Positions 33,355 to 41,389 of a stretch of DNA of 64,000 nucleotides are shown one piece after another. The stretch's first letter is position 1. Each line of letters begins with the position of its first letter. The stretch comes from Roseateles_E sp005503085. GTDB lineage: Bacteria > Pseudomonadota > Gammaproteobacteria > Burkholderiales > Burkholderiaceae_C. The notes below the pieces were generated by a model. That model saw only the letters and a program-made list of their open reading frames with translations. It did no database searches and was not told the DNA's origin. The stretch lies in the NCBI RefSeq assembly GCF_028462495.1, contig NZ_JAQOWX010000005.1, positions 29,292 through 93,291 on the forward strand, given 5' to 3'. The translations under genes and the position numbers were made by a program.

Positions 33355-34157
33355 GCGAGCCTGTGACCTGGGTGCTGCTGCGTGGACTGACCCGCGAGGC
33401 CGGCCATTGGGGCACCTTCCCGGCGGTGTTCACCCAGGAAATCACCGCCCAGCAACCGGGCGCCCGGGTCATGACCCTGGACCTGCCCGGCAACGGTGCG
33501 CTGTACCGCGAGGCCAGCCCCAGCCGTGTGCCGGATATGGTGGAGGCCTGTCGGGCCGAGCTGGCGCGTCGCGGGCAGACCGGGCCGGTGCATCTCCTGG
33601 CCATGTCGCTGGGCGCGATGGTGGCATGCGACTGGGCCTCGCGCTATCCGGACGAGGTCGGCGGCACGGTGCTGATCAACACCAGCCTGCGTCCCTACAG
33701 CCCCTTCTTCCATCGCCTGCGTCCGGCCAATTACTGGAAGCTGCTGGCCCTGGGCCTGCTGCGGCTGGGGGTGCGCTGGCGCGAGGCGAGGGTGCTGAAA
33801 ATGACCTCGCGCATGGTGACCGAGCCCCAGCCGGTGCTGGAGTCCTGGGTGGCGCTGCAGCGCCAGCATCCGGTAGGGATGCGCAATGGCGTGCGCCAGT
33901 TGCTGGCGGCGATGCGCTATCGCGCCAGCCGTGGCCGGCCGCATGCGCCGATGCTGCTGCTGTGCAGCCAGGCGGACACCCTGGTCGACTGGCGCTGCTC
34001 GCAGTCCCTCAGCCGTGCCTGGGGGGTGCCGCTGCGTCTGCATACCCAGGCCGGCCATGATCTGCCGCTCGATGACCCGCCCTGGGTGGCGCGTGCGGTG
34101 TCGGACTGGCTGCGCGCGCGGCAGATGCATGCGAGCGCAGGTCTGGGCCGGACATGA
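33351..34157 (+). CDS. Alpha/beta hydrolase
   Basis: A 268-residue alpha/beta hydrolase. The nucleophile elbow is AMSLG (Ser86), a likely acid is in LCSQADTLVDW and the histidine is in QAGHDLPLDDP near the C-terminus. It starts with WVLLRGLTREAGHW, the oxyanion-hole region. There is no signal peptide. It is coupled to the M14 peptidase by a 4-bp overlap, so both may act on the same kind of acyl or amide compound, but no substrate can be named. The stop codon falls inside a 29-bp tandem repeat that leads into the terminator. Confidence 0.87.
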   Translation: MSEPVTWVLLRGLTREAGHWGTFPAVFTQEITAQQPGARVMTLDLPGNGALYREASPSRVPDMVEACRAELARRGQTGPVHLLAMSLGAMVACDWASRYPDEVGGTVLINTSLRPYSPFFHRLRPANYWKLLALGLLRLGVRWREARVLKMTSRMVTEPQPVLESWVALQRQHPVGMRNGVRQLLAAMRYRASRGRPHAPMLLLCSQADTLVDWRCSQSLSRAWGVPLRLHTQAGHDLPLDDPPWVARAVSDWLRARQMHASAGLGRT

Positions 34158-34204
34158 AAAAGCCCGCTGAAGCGAGCCGGACATGAAAAAGCCCGCCGAA
34201 GCGG
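34147..34204. repeat. 29-bp tandem duplication at the end of the hydrolase gene
   Basis: Two adjacent copies of a 29-bp unit beginning GCCGGACATGAAAAAGCCCG occupy 34147-34175 and 34176-34204, with only two differences near the end of the unit. The first copy carries the hydrolase stop codon; the second supplies the left arm and loop of the shared terminator. The duplication looks recent and may have arisen by slippage. Confidence 0.85.
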
Positions 34205-34210
34205 GCTTTT
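34186..34210. terminator. Bidirectional intrinsic terminator between the hydrolase gene and rpsT
   Basis: A strong hairpin with a GCCCGC/GCGGGC stem (34191-34196 and 34201-34206) and a CGAA loop, flanked by five A on the left and four T on the right. It can end transcription from both convergent sides: the M14/hydrolase unit from the left and rpsT from the right. Confidence 0.9.
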
Positions 34211-34231
34211 GCTTTGCACCAGATCTGGTTT

Positions 34232-34528
34232 TCAGGCGGCCAGCGCCTTGATCTTGGCGGACAGGCGGCTCTTGTGGCGAGCTGCCTTGTTCTTGTGGAA
34301 GATGCCCTTGTCGGCGACCGAGTCGATCACGTTCTGGGCGGTCTTGAAGAGCTCAGCGGCCTTGGTCTTGTCGCCAGCGATCACAGCCTTTTGCACGTTC
34401 TTGATGACCGTGCGGAATTTGGAGCGCAGCGCCGTGTTGGCGGCGTTCAGCTTCACGTCCTGACGAGCGCGCTTGCGGCCCGATGCCAGACGGACGGTTT
34501 TCTTTTTGGCTTTGGAAGAGCTTGCCAT
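34232..34528 (-). CDS. rpsT: 30S ribosomal protein S20
   Basis: A 98-residue ribosomal protein with the standard S20 pattern: a basic MASSSKAKKKTVRLASGRKRAR start, then helical FRTVIKNVQKAV and a C-terminal GIFHKNKAARHKSRLSAKIK. It binds 16S rRNA and is needed for 30S assembly. It stands alone with its own promoter and a strong terminator, the usual context for this gene next to murJ in Betaproteobacteria. Confidence 0.98.
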   Translation of the reverse strand: MASSSKAKKKTVRLASGRKRARQDVKLNAANTALRSKFRTVIKNVQKAVIAGDKTKAAELFKTAQNVIDSVADKGIFHKNKAARHKSRLSAKIKALAA

Positions 34529-34562
34529 GTTGTGTATCTACCCAGATGGTGCAAAGACCGCG

Positions 34563-34592
34563 AGTGTAGCACTTTTGTGAAAGCTGTGGCAA
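34563..34592 (-). promoter_or_regulatory. rpsT promoter
   Basis: On the reverse strand a TTGCCA -35 box (complement of 34587-34592) is followed by an 18-bp spacer and TACACT (complement of 34563-34568). This would start transcription about 25-30 nt before the rpsT ATG. The strength fits a ribosomal protein gene. Confidence 0.6.
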
Positions 34593-34680
34593 AGACTCTG
34601 TGCCGATATCGAGGCGGGTGCTGCAGCGCAGCGCGGATAATGCGCCGGCTTCGGCCCCTCCACACGCTCTGTAACCCTTC

Positions 34681-36243
34681 ATGAATCTGCTGCGCGCTGC
34701 TTCCACGATCTCCGTTTTGACCCTGTTGTCGCGCATCACGGGCCTGGTGCGTGAGCAGTTGGTGGCCGCGCTGTTCGGCGCCTCCAGCCTGACCGATGCC
34801 TTCCAGGTCGCGTTCCGGATCCCGAACATGCTGCGGCGGCTGTTTGCCGAGGGGGCATTTTCCCAGGCTTTCGTGCCCATCCTGGCGCGCACCCGCGCGG
34901 CCGACGGGGATGAGGCGACGCACAGCCTGATCGATGCCGTGGCCACGGTGCTGCTCTGGGCGCTGATCGTGGTCTGCGTGCTGGGCGTCGTCGGTGCGCC
35001 GCTGCTGATCTGGCTGCTCGGTGCCGGGCTGCCGGCCGATGGGCGCGAGGCCGCCATCGTGATGACGCGCTGGATGTTTCCCTATATCGGCTGCATGTCC
35101 CTGGTCGCGCTGTCGGCCGGCATCCTGAATACCTGGCGGCGCTTCGTCGTGCCGGCGGCCACGCCGGTGCTGCTGAATCTGTCGGTGATCGCCTGTGCCT
35201 GGCTGCTGCTGCCCAAGATGGAGGCCTGGGGCTGGCGGCCCATCTATGCGCTGGCGATCGGCGTGATGGTCGGCGGCGTGTTGCAGCTGCTGGTGCAGAT
35301 TCCGGCGTTGCGCCGCATCGGCGCGCTGCCGCGCCTGGGCTGGTCGCCGGCGCGCCTGCGGACGGCCTGGCACCATCCCGGCGTCAGGGGTGTGCTGGGT
35401 GCGATGGGGCCGGCCCTGCTGGGTGTCGGCGTGGCCCAGCTGTCCCTGGTCATCAATCTGCAGATCGCCATCTTTGTCGGCGCCGGTGCGGCGTCCTGGC
35501 TGACCTATGCCGACCGGCTGATGGAATTTCCCACCGCCTTGCTGGGCGTGGCGCTGGGTGCGGTGCTGACGCCGCAGCTGTCGGCGGCCCAGGGGCGTGG
35601 CGAAGCGGCAGCCTATTCGGCGATGCTGGACTGGGGGCTGCGCATGGTGGTGGTGCTGGCCCTGCCTTGTGCGGTGGCCTTGCTGGTGTTTGCCGAGCCC
35701 ATGGTGGCCGTGCTCTATCACCGCGGCGCCTTCACCGCGCTCGATGTGGGCCAGACCAGCACGGCGGTGATGGGCTATGGCGCCGGCCTGATGGGTCTGG
35801 TCGCGATCAAGGTGCTGGCGCCCGGCTTCTATGCCAAGCAGGACATGCGCACGCCGGTGCGCATCGCGGTGATCGTGCTGGTGCTGACCCAGCTGATGAA
35901 TGCCGCGCTGGTGCCGCTGCTGGGCGTGGCCGGGCTGGCCCTGTCTATCGGTCTGGGCGCGTTGGTCAATGCAGGCTGGCTGCTGCGTGGCCTGGTGAAG
36001 CTGGGCAGCTACACGCCGTCACCCGGCTGGCTGGGTTTTGGCCTGCGGGTGCTGCTGGCCAGTGCGCTGATGGGGGGCTTGCAGTATCTGATCGCCACCC
36101 GGCTGGACTGGATCGCGCTGGGCGAGCGTGAACTGCTGCGTGCCTTGCTGATGGCGGCCAGCCTGGCGGTATCGGCCCTGCTGTACTTCGGTGTGCTGGC
36201 CCTGTGCGGGCTGAATCTGCGCCAGTTTGCCCGTCGTGCATAA
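34681..36243 (+). CDS. murJ: Lipid II flippase MurJ (MviN)
   Basis: A 520-residue inner-membrane protein with about 14 hydrophobic spans. The N-terminus matches MurJ: MNLLRAASTISVLTLLSRITGLVREQLVAALFG, then FRIPNMLRRLFAEGAFSQAFVPIL. The conserved arginines in TGLVRE and NMLRRL belong to the substrate cavity. It flips lipid II across the membrane for peptidoglycan synthesis and is expected to be essential. It is divergent from rpsT and followed closely by the SirB1-like gene. Confidence 0.96.
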   Translation: MNLLRAASTISVLTLLSRITGLVREQLVAALFGASSLTDAFQVAFRIPNMLRRLFAEGAFSQAFVPILARTRAADGDEATHSLIDAVATVLLWALIVVCVLGVVGAPLLIWLLGAGLPADGREAAIVMTRWMFPYIGCMSLVALSAGILNTWRRFVVPAATPVLLNLSVIACAWLLLPKMEAWGWRPIYALAIGVMVGGVLQLLVQIPALRRIGALPRLGWSPARLRTAWHHPGVRGVLGAMGPALLGVGVAQLSLVINLQIAIFVGAGAASWLTYADRLMEFPTALLGVALGAVLTPQLSAAQGRGEAAAYSAMLDWGLRMVVVLALPCAVALLVFAEPMVAVLYHRGAFTALDVGQTSTAVMGYGAGLMGLVAIKVLAPGFYAKQDMRTPVRIAVIVLVLTQLMNAALVPLLGVAGLALSIGLGALVNAGWLLRGLVKLGSYTPSPGWLGFGLRVLLASALMGGLQYLIATRLDWIALGERELLRALLMAASLAVSALLYFGVLALCGLNLRQFARRA

Positions 36244-36253
36244 ACTCGGATTC

Positions 36254-37108
36254 ATGACGCTGTCCCGACATTGGCAAGCCCCCTCGGCCCTGGAACATTT
36301 CGCCACCTTGGTGGCCGATGCCGGGGAACTGAATCTGCTGGAGGCGGCGGCCTGCATAGCCCAGGACGAGCACCCGGGCCTGGACGTGCAGGCCGTGCTG
36401 GCCGAGGTCGACGCGCTGGCCGAGCGCCTGCGCCGGCGGTTGCCGGACGACGCCGCGCCCAGCCACCGGCTGCTCTTGCTGAACCGCTATTTCCATGACG
36501 AGCTGGGCTTTGCCGGCAATGTCAACGACTACTACGCCCCGGGCAACAGCTTCATCCACCAGGTGCTCGCGACCCGGCGCGGCATACCGGTTGCGCTGGC
36601 CGTCATCTATATGGAGCTGGCTGGCCAGATCGGGTTGCGCGCCAACGGCATCGGCTTCCCCGGCCATTTTCTGGTCGGCCTGCACCTGCCGAAGGGCGAG
36701 GTGGTGCTGGACCCCTTCACCTGCCGCTCGCTGTCGCGCGAGGCGCTCGAGGAGGCATTGCTGCCTTACCGAGGGGCTGCTGCCGAGCCGCCGCTGGAGT
36801 TTTTTCTGCAGGCGCTAGGCCCGCGCCAGTTGCTGGCGCGCATGCTGCGCAATCTGAAGGAGATCCACCGCAGCGCGGCCGACTGGCCACGTTTGCTAGC
36901 GGTGCAGCAGCGCCTGGTGCTGCTCTTGCCCGAGGAGCCGCTGGAGCTGCGTGACCGGGCCCTGGTGCTGGAGGCGCTGCAACACTGGAGTGGTGCGGCC
37001 GCCGATCTGGAGCGCTACCTGAGCCTGCGCCCAGATGCGGCCGACCGGGCCGAGCAGCGCCAGCGCCTGCAGGCCTTGCGTGCCAGGGGCGAGCCGCCGC
37101 TGCACTGA
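36254..37108 (+). CDS. SirB1-like transglutaminase-fold/TPR protein
   Basis: A 284-residue cytoplasmic protein of the SirB1 family. Residues 60-160 carry the transglutaminase-like core (NDYYAPGNSFIHQVLATRRGIPVALAVIYMELA and GFPGHFLVGL), and 195-280 carry TPR-like helices. In this family the usual catalytic cysteine is replaced; here the aligned position is in NSFIHQVL, so it is probably not an active transglutaminase. It follows murJ by 10 bp and may share its transcript. The exact role is unknown. Confidence 0.85.
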   Translation: MTLSRHWQAPSALEHFATLVADAGELNLLEAAACIAQDEHPGLDVQAVLAEVDALAERLRRRLPDDAAPSHRLLLLNRYFHDELGFAGNVNDYYAPGNSFIHQVLATRRGIPVALAVIYMELAGQIGLRANGIGFPGHFLVGLHLPKGEVVLDPFTCRSLSREALEEALLPYRGAAAEPPLEFFLQALGPRQLLARMLRNLKEIHRSAADWPRLLAVQQRLVLLLPEEPLELRDRALVLEALQHWSGAAADLERYLSLRPDAADRAEQRQRLQALRARGEPPLH

Positions 37109-37182
37109 TGACGGCCCGTAGAATCGCGGCCAATTTGGAAATCCCGGGCGCGTGGTGTTACACCGGTTGAGAGGGTGTTGGT

Positions 37183-37869
37183 TTGGTTTTGAAACAGATT
37201 CCGCTGTCGCTGGGCCCGGAGCCGGTTTACAGCTTTGACAATTTCCTGCCGGGTGGCAATGCCGCCGCGCTGACTCATTTGCTGAGCCTGGGCGCGGGCG
37301 CGCCGCCGGTCTTCCTGTGGGGCGCCCCGGGCAGCGGCAAGACCCATGCGCTGCGCGCGCTGGCCCAGCGCTGGCAGGCTGCAGGCGCCCAGGTGGGCTG
37401 GTACGACGCCGACACCGTGCTGCCCTGGGAGTTGCCCAGCCAGCCAAGCCTCTTGCTGATGGATGACTGCCAGCGTTTTGACGCCGGCCAGCAGCACGCC
37501 GCCTTCCAGCTCTTCGTCGAGGCGGCCACTCATGGCCTGGCGGTGGTGGCCACCGGCACCGCGCCACCGGTGGACCTGGTCTTGCGCGAGGATTTGCGCA
37601 CCCGGCTCGGCTGGGGCCCGACCTTCGCGCTGCAACCGCTGTCCGAGCTGGAGGTGAGGGCGGCGCTGCGTCGCGAAGCCGATCGGCGCGGCATCTTCCT
37701 GTCGGACGAGGTGATGGACTATCTGCTGACCCGCTTCGCCCGTGACCTCAAGCACCTGATGGGCCTGCTGGACCGTCTCGATGAATTCGCCCTGTCGGCC
37801 AAGCGCGCGGTCACCGTGCCGCTGCTGCGCCAGATGCTGGCCGATCAAACCCCTTCTTCCCAATCATGA
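37183..37869 (+). CDS. hda: DnaA regulatory inactivator Hda
   Basis: A 228-residue DnaA-like AAA+ protein lacking the DNA-binding domain. The N-terminal QIPLSL (residues 5-10) is the expected clamp-binding peptide, Walker A is GAPGSGKT (47-54) and LLLMDDCQ is Walker B. Bound to the beta clamp it stimulates ATP hydrolysis on DnaA and so prevents re-initiation. No ATG is available: the start is a TTG, with GAGAGGG eight bases upstream; a second TTG at 37189 would begin with the common MKQIPLSL form. A weak start codon is a common way to keep this protein scarce. Confidence 0.92.
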   Translation: MVLKQIPLSLGPEPVYSFDNFLPGGNAAALTHLLSLGAGAPPVFLWGAPGSGKTHALRALAQRWQAAGAQVGWYDADTVLPWELPSQPSLLLMDDCQRFDAGQQHAAFQLFVEAATHGLAVVATGTAPPVDLVLREDLRTRLGWGPTFALQPLSELEVRAALRREADRRGIFLSDEVMDYLLTRFARDLKHLMGLLDRLDEFALSAKRAVTVPLLRQMLADQTPSSQS

Positions 37870-38534
37870 ATCTGACACTTTTCGATCTGGACGGAACCCT
37901 GATTCCGAACGACTCCGACCACGCTTTCGGCGGCTTCATGGTCGACATCGGTTGGGCCGACGGCGAGGCCTGGCGGGCCCGCAATGACGAGTTCTACGCC
38001 CAGTACCAGGCCGGCCGGCTGGACCTGGATGAGTACATCGAGTTCTCGACCTCGGTGTGGCGCGCACGGCCGCTGGCCGAGGCCTTGGCCGCGCGCGAAC
38101 GCTTCATGGCCGAGGTGATGGCCTCGCAGCTGTTGCCGCAGGCGCGGGCCTTGGTGCGCCGGCATCAGGAGGCCGGCGATCTTGTGGCCATCGTCACCGC
38201 CACCAATGAGTTCGTCACCGCGCCGATCGCCGAGGCCTTCGGCGTCGAACACCTGATCGCGGTCGATCTGCAGCGCGAGGACGACGGGCGCTTCAGTGGC
38301 CTGGTCCGGGGCGTGCCGTCCTTCCAGGCCGGCAAGATCACACGGGTCGAGCAATGGCTGGCCGGCTTGGGGCGACAATGGCAGGATTTCGAGCAGATCC
38401 ACTTCTACAGCGATTCGGTCAACGATCTGCCCTTGCTTGAGCGCGTCAGCCACCCGGTGGCGACGAATCCGACGCCGGCGCTGGAAGCGATTGCCGGCCA
38501 GCGTGGCTGGCCTCTTTTGAAACTCTTCGCATGA
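37866..38534 (+). CDS. HAD-IB family phosphatase
   Basis: A 222-residue HAD hydrolase of the SerB/IB type. Motif I is DLDGT with nucleophile Asp7 and acid Asp9, motif II is in VTATNEF, motif III lysine in FQAGKITRV and motif IV is YSDSVNDLP. A helical cap lies between motifs I and II. It removes phosphate from a small metabolite; the exact substrate is open, since phosphoserine and histidinol-phosphate phosphatases share this fold. It overlaps hda by ATGA and pcnB by ATGA. Confidence 0.9.
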   Translation: MNLTLFDLDGTLIPNDSDHAFGGFMVDIGWADGEAWRARNDEFYAQYQAGRLDLDEYIEFSTSVWRARPLAEALAARERFMAEVMASQLLPQARALVRRHQEAGDLVAIVTATNEFVTAPIAEAFGVEHLIAVDLQREDDGRFSGLVRGVPSFQAGKITRVEQWLAGLGRQWQDFEQIHFYSDSVNDLPLLERVSHPVATNPTPALEAIAGQRGWPLLKLFA

Positions 38535-40093
38535 TCAAGAAATTCATCGACAAGCTGCTGGGCAAGCCTTCGGCCAAGGCTCCGGCCAAGAGCGCACCGG
38601 GCTCGGTGCTGGGCAAACGGGTCGAGGTGCAGGTGGCGGATCACGGCATCGATCCGAGCTTGCTGGACGAGCGCGCGGTGCGCGTCGTGCAGACCCTCAC
38701 GGATGCGGGTTTCGAGGCCTATATCGTCGGCGGCGCGGTGCGCGATCTGCTGCTGGGTATGCGTCCCAAGGACTTCGACGTCGCGACCAATGCCACGCCC
38801 GAGGAGGTCAAGGGCCTGTTCCGGCGTGCCTTTATCATCGGCCGGCGCTTTCGCATCGTCCATGTGGTTTACGGCCGTGGCCGCGAGCATGAGGTGATCG
38901 AGGTCTCGACTTTCCGCGCCCTGCTGGCCAATGAGAGCGCCGAGCAGGTCAGCGGCAACGAGAAGACCTCCAAGAGCGAGCTCGCCGGCAAGTCCCATGT
39001 GGTGGACGCCGAGGGTCGGGTCTTGCGCGACAACGTCTGGGGCCCCCAGGTCGAGGACGCCGCGCGCCGCGACTTCACCGTCAACGCGCTGTATTACGAC
39101 CCGCAGCGCCAACTGGTGGTCGACTACCACGGCGGCCTGGCCGATGCGAAGAAGCGCGTGCTGCGCATGATTGGCGACCCGGAGGCGCGCTATCGCGAAG
39201 ACCCGGTGCGCATCATCCGTGCGGTGCGCTTCGCGGCCAAGCTGGGCTTCGAGCTGGAGCCCAAGACGCGTGCGCCGGTCAAGGCCTGCGCGGCGCTGCT
39301 GGCCAATGTGCCGGCCTCGCGCCTGTTCGACGAGATGATCAAGCTCTTGCAGACCGGTCATTCGCTGGCCAGCCTGGAGCAACTGCGCAAGCAGGGCTTG
39401 GCGCGCGGCGTCTTCCCTATCTTGGACGCGATGCTCAACGAGCAGGGCGAGTTGTACGAGGGCGTGCGCGGCACGTTTGTGCGCCAGGCCTTCGAGGACA
39501 CCGATCTGCGCGTGCGCGAGGGCCGTGGCGTGTCGCCCAGCTTCATGCTGGCCTGCATGCTGTGGCACGAGGTGCTGGAGCGCTGGACCCGCATCCGCGA
39601 GGAGGGCGAGGCGACCGTGCCGGCGCTGGCCCAGGCCATCGATGCGGTGTTTGATGCCCGCATTGGCGACATCTCGGGTCGCGGCAAGCTGGCCACCGAT
39701 ATGCGCGAGATCTGGATGATGCAGCCGCGCTTCGAGCGCCGCAGCGGCAGCGGGGTCTACACCCTGGTCGAGCAGCCGCGCTACCGCGCCGGCTTCGACT
39801 TCCTGCGCCTGCGCGCCGATGCCGGCGAGACCGATGCGGCCCTGGCCGACTGGTGGGAAGACTTTGCGCTGGGCAGCGACGACGAGCGCGCTGCCTTGCT
39901 GGACGAGGCGCGCGAGGCCGACAAGCAGCGCCGTGGCGGCGCCAAGGTGCACCAGCTGCCCCGCAAGACCGCGTCGCCCAAGCCGGCGACCCTGCCGGCC
40001 GATGGCAGCGAGCCGGTCTCGCTGGATGGCGGCCCGGCCAAGAAGCGCCGCCGGCGCCGCAAGCCGGCTGCCAAAGCGGCTGCTGCTGAATGA
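38531..40093 (+). CDS. pcnB: Poly(A) polymerase I
   Basis: A 520-residue nucleotidyltransferase of the PAP/CCA class II family. The signature GGAVRD is at 67-72 and the metal aspartates in DFDVATNATP are Asp81 and Asp83. An RNA-binding PolyA_pol region follows (RYREDPVRIIRAVRFAAKLGF) and a basic C-terminus ends with KKRRRRRKPAAK. It adds 3' tails to RNAs and so promotes decay. The gene overlaps its neighbours on both sides by 4 bp. The preserved hda-HAD-pcnB-folK order is typical of Burkholderiales. Confidence 0.95.
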   Translation: MIKKFIDKLLGKPSAKAPAKSAPGSVLGKRVEVQVADHGIDPSLLDERAVRVVQTLTDAGFEAYIVGGAVRDLLLGMRPKDFDVATNATPEEVKGLFRRAFIIGRRFRIVHVVYGRGREHEVIEVSTFRALLANESAEQVSGNEKTSKSELAGKSHVVDAEGRVLRDNVWGPQVEDAARRDFTVNALYYDPQRQLVVDYHGGLADAKKRVLRMIGDPEARYREDPVRIIRAVRFAAKLGFELEPKTRAPVKACAALLANVPASRLFDEMIKLLQTGHSLASLEQLRKQGLARGVFPILDAMLNEQGELYEGVRGTFVRQAFEDTDLRVREGRGVSPSFMLACMLWHEVLERWTRIREEGEATVPALAQAIDAVFDARIGDISGRGKLATDMREIWMMQPRFERRSGSGVYTLVEQPRYRAGFDFLRLRADAGETDAALADWWEDFALGSDDERAALLDEAREADKQRRGGAKVHQLPRKTASPKPATLPADGSEPVSLDGGPAKKRRRRRKPAAKAAAAE

Positions 40094-40593
40094 CACTGGC
40101 TGGGCCGGCCCGTGTGTCAGCTTTTATCGGGCTGGGCGCGAATCTGGGCGATACGGCCCGGACCCTGGCCTTGGCCCTCGAGGCCTTGGCGGCCTTGCCC
40201 GACACCGAGTTGCTGGCGGTCTCCAGCCTGTATCGGAGTGCGCCGGTGGATGCCAGCGGCCCGGACTATCTGAACGCTGCGGCCAGGCTCGATACGGCGC
40301 TCCCGCCCGAGGAACTGCTGCGCCGTCTGCAGGCCATCGAGCTGGCCCATGGCCGCGAGCGGCCTATTGTCAATGCCTCGCGCACCCTGGATCTGGACCT
40401 GCTGCTCTACGCCGACGAGCAGATCCGCAGCGAGCATTTGTGCGTGCCGCATCCGCGTCTGCACCAGCGCGCCTTCGTGCTGCTGCCGTTGCTGGAGATC
40501 GCCCCTGATTTGACGGCCCCGGGTCTGGGTGTCTTGCAGCCCCACTTGGCCGCTGTTTCCGGCCAGCGCGTGGAGCGTCTGCCCGGCGACTGA
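40090..40593 (+). CDS. folK: 6-hydroxymethyl-7,8-dihydropterin pyrophosphokinase (HPPK)
   Basis: A 167-residue folate-pathway kinase. The family pattern is clear: FIGLGANLGD at the start, SSLYRSAPVD, YLNAAARLDT, then ASRTLDLDLLLYAD with the metal-binding aspartates, and PHPRLHQRAFVLLPL. It transfers pyrophosphate from ATP to the pterin. It is the last gene of the overlapping chain from hda, so expression follows that transcript. Confidence 0.96.
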   Translation: MTLAGPARVSAFIGLGANLGDTARTLALALEALAALPDTELLAVSSLYRSAPVDASGPDYLNAAARLDTALPPEELLRRLQAIELAHGRERPIVNASRTLDLDLLLYADEQIRSEHLCVPHPRLHQRAFVLLPLLEIAPDLTAPGLGVLQPHLAAVSGQRVERLPGD

Positions 40594-40726
40594 ACCGGCC
40601 GGCGCCGGTTTGTGCGCTGCTCGCCGTTACACTCCTGCCTTTGCCGCTTGTGACGCGGTGATGAATTTTTTGTGACATTGCGTTGTCCATGTGCTCATGC
40701 GCAGGGCGGCGGCGCAAGGAGAACTC

Positions 40727-41374
40727 ATGCTGTTTGGCAAGCTGCTGCCCCGCGAGGGCAATTTTTTTGAGCTGTTCAATGAACACGGGGATCAGATCGT
40801 CGAGGGCGCGCGCGCCTTCATGCTGATGATCCAGAACTACAACGACCTGAATCTGCGCGAGAAATACGCCGCCGAGGTCGACAAGGCCGAGCATCATGCC
40901 GACCGCGTCACCGCCGAGGTCAACCGCCTGCTGCACCGCACTTTCATCACGCCGATCGATCGCGAGCAGATCCACGGCCTGATCAATGCGATGGACGATA
41001 TCCTGGACCTGCTGCAGGACTCGACCGAGACCATGTCGCTGTATGACGTGCGCTCAATCCCCGAAGAAGTGTTGCGCCTGGGTGAGTTGAGTGCCAAGTG
41101 CTGCGAGCGGGTGCAGTACGCCGTGTCGCTGCTGCCCAAGCTGAGCCAGCCGCAGACGGCCGAGGCCGCGATCAAGACCTGCGAGGAGATCGACAAGCTG
41201 GAGTCGGACGCCGACCGCGTGATGCGCTCGGCCATGTCCAAGCTGTTCCGCGAGCAGGAAGATGTGCGCGAGCTGATCAAGCTGAAGGCGATCTATGAGC
41301 AGCTCGAGTCGATCTCCGACCGCTGCGAGGATGTGGCCAACCTGATCGAGGGCATCGTCCTCGAGAATTCCTGA
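40727..41374 (+). CDS. DUF47 PhoU-like protein of the Pit phosphate transporter
   Basis: A 215-residue helical protein of the DUF47/PhoU-like family (MLFGKLLPREGNFFELFNEH start). AAGGAG lies right before the ATG. Such proteins are regularly encoded ahead of low-affinity Pit transporters and are thought to modulate them. The Pit gene follows after 15 bp. Acidic helices with repeated EVDKAEHHADR and ESDADRVMR carry the metal-binding pattern of PhoU (E/DxxxD). No clear Pho box was found upstream. Confidence 0.93.
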   Translation: MLFGKLLPREGNFFELFNEHGDQIVEGARAFMLMIQNYNDLNLREKYAAEVDKAEHHADRVTAEVNRLLHRTFITPIDREQIHGLINAMDDILDLLQDSTETMSLYDVRSIPEEVLRLGELSAKCCERVQYAVSLLPKLSQPQTAEAAIKTCEEIDKLESDADRVMRSAMSKLFREQEDVRELIKLKAIYEQLESISDRCEDVANLIEGIVLENS

Positions 41375-41389
41375 GCGCGCGAGCCTGTC

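Noticed and set aside
37866..38534. Naming the HAD-IB protein as phosphoserine phosphatase (SerB)
   Set aside because: The motifs fit HAD-IB in general, but the protein is shorter than SerB, lacks an ACT domain and sits in a non-serine context.
40594..40726. A Pho box upstream of the DUF47/pit unit
   Set aside because: TTGTGAC and TTTGTGACATT occur, but they do not form the two spaced heptamers of a PhoB site.
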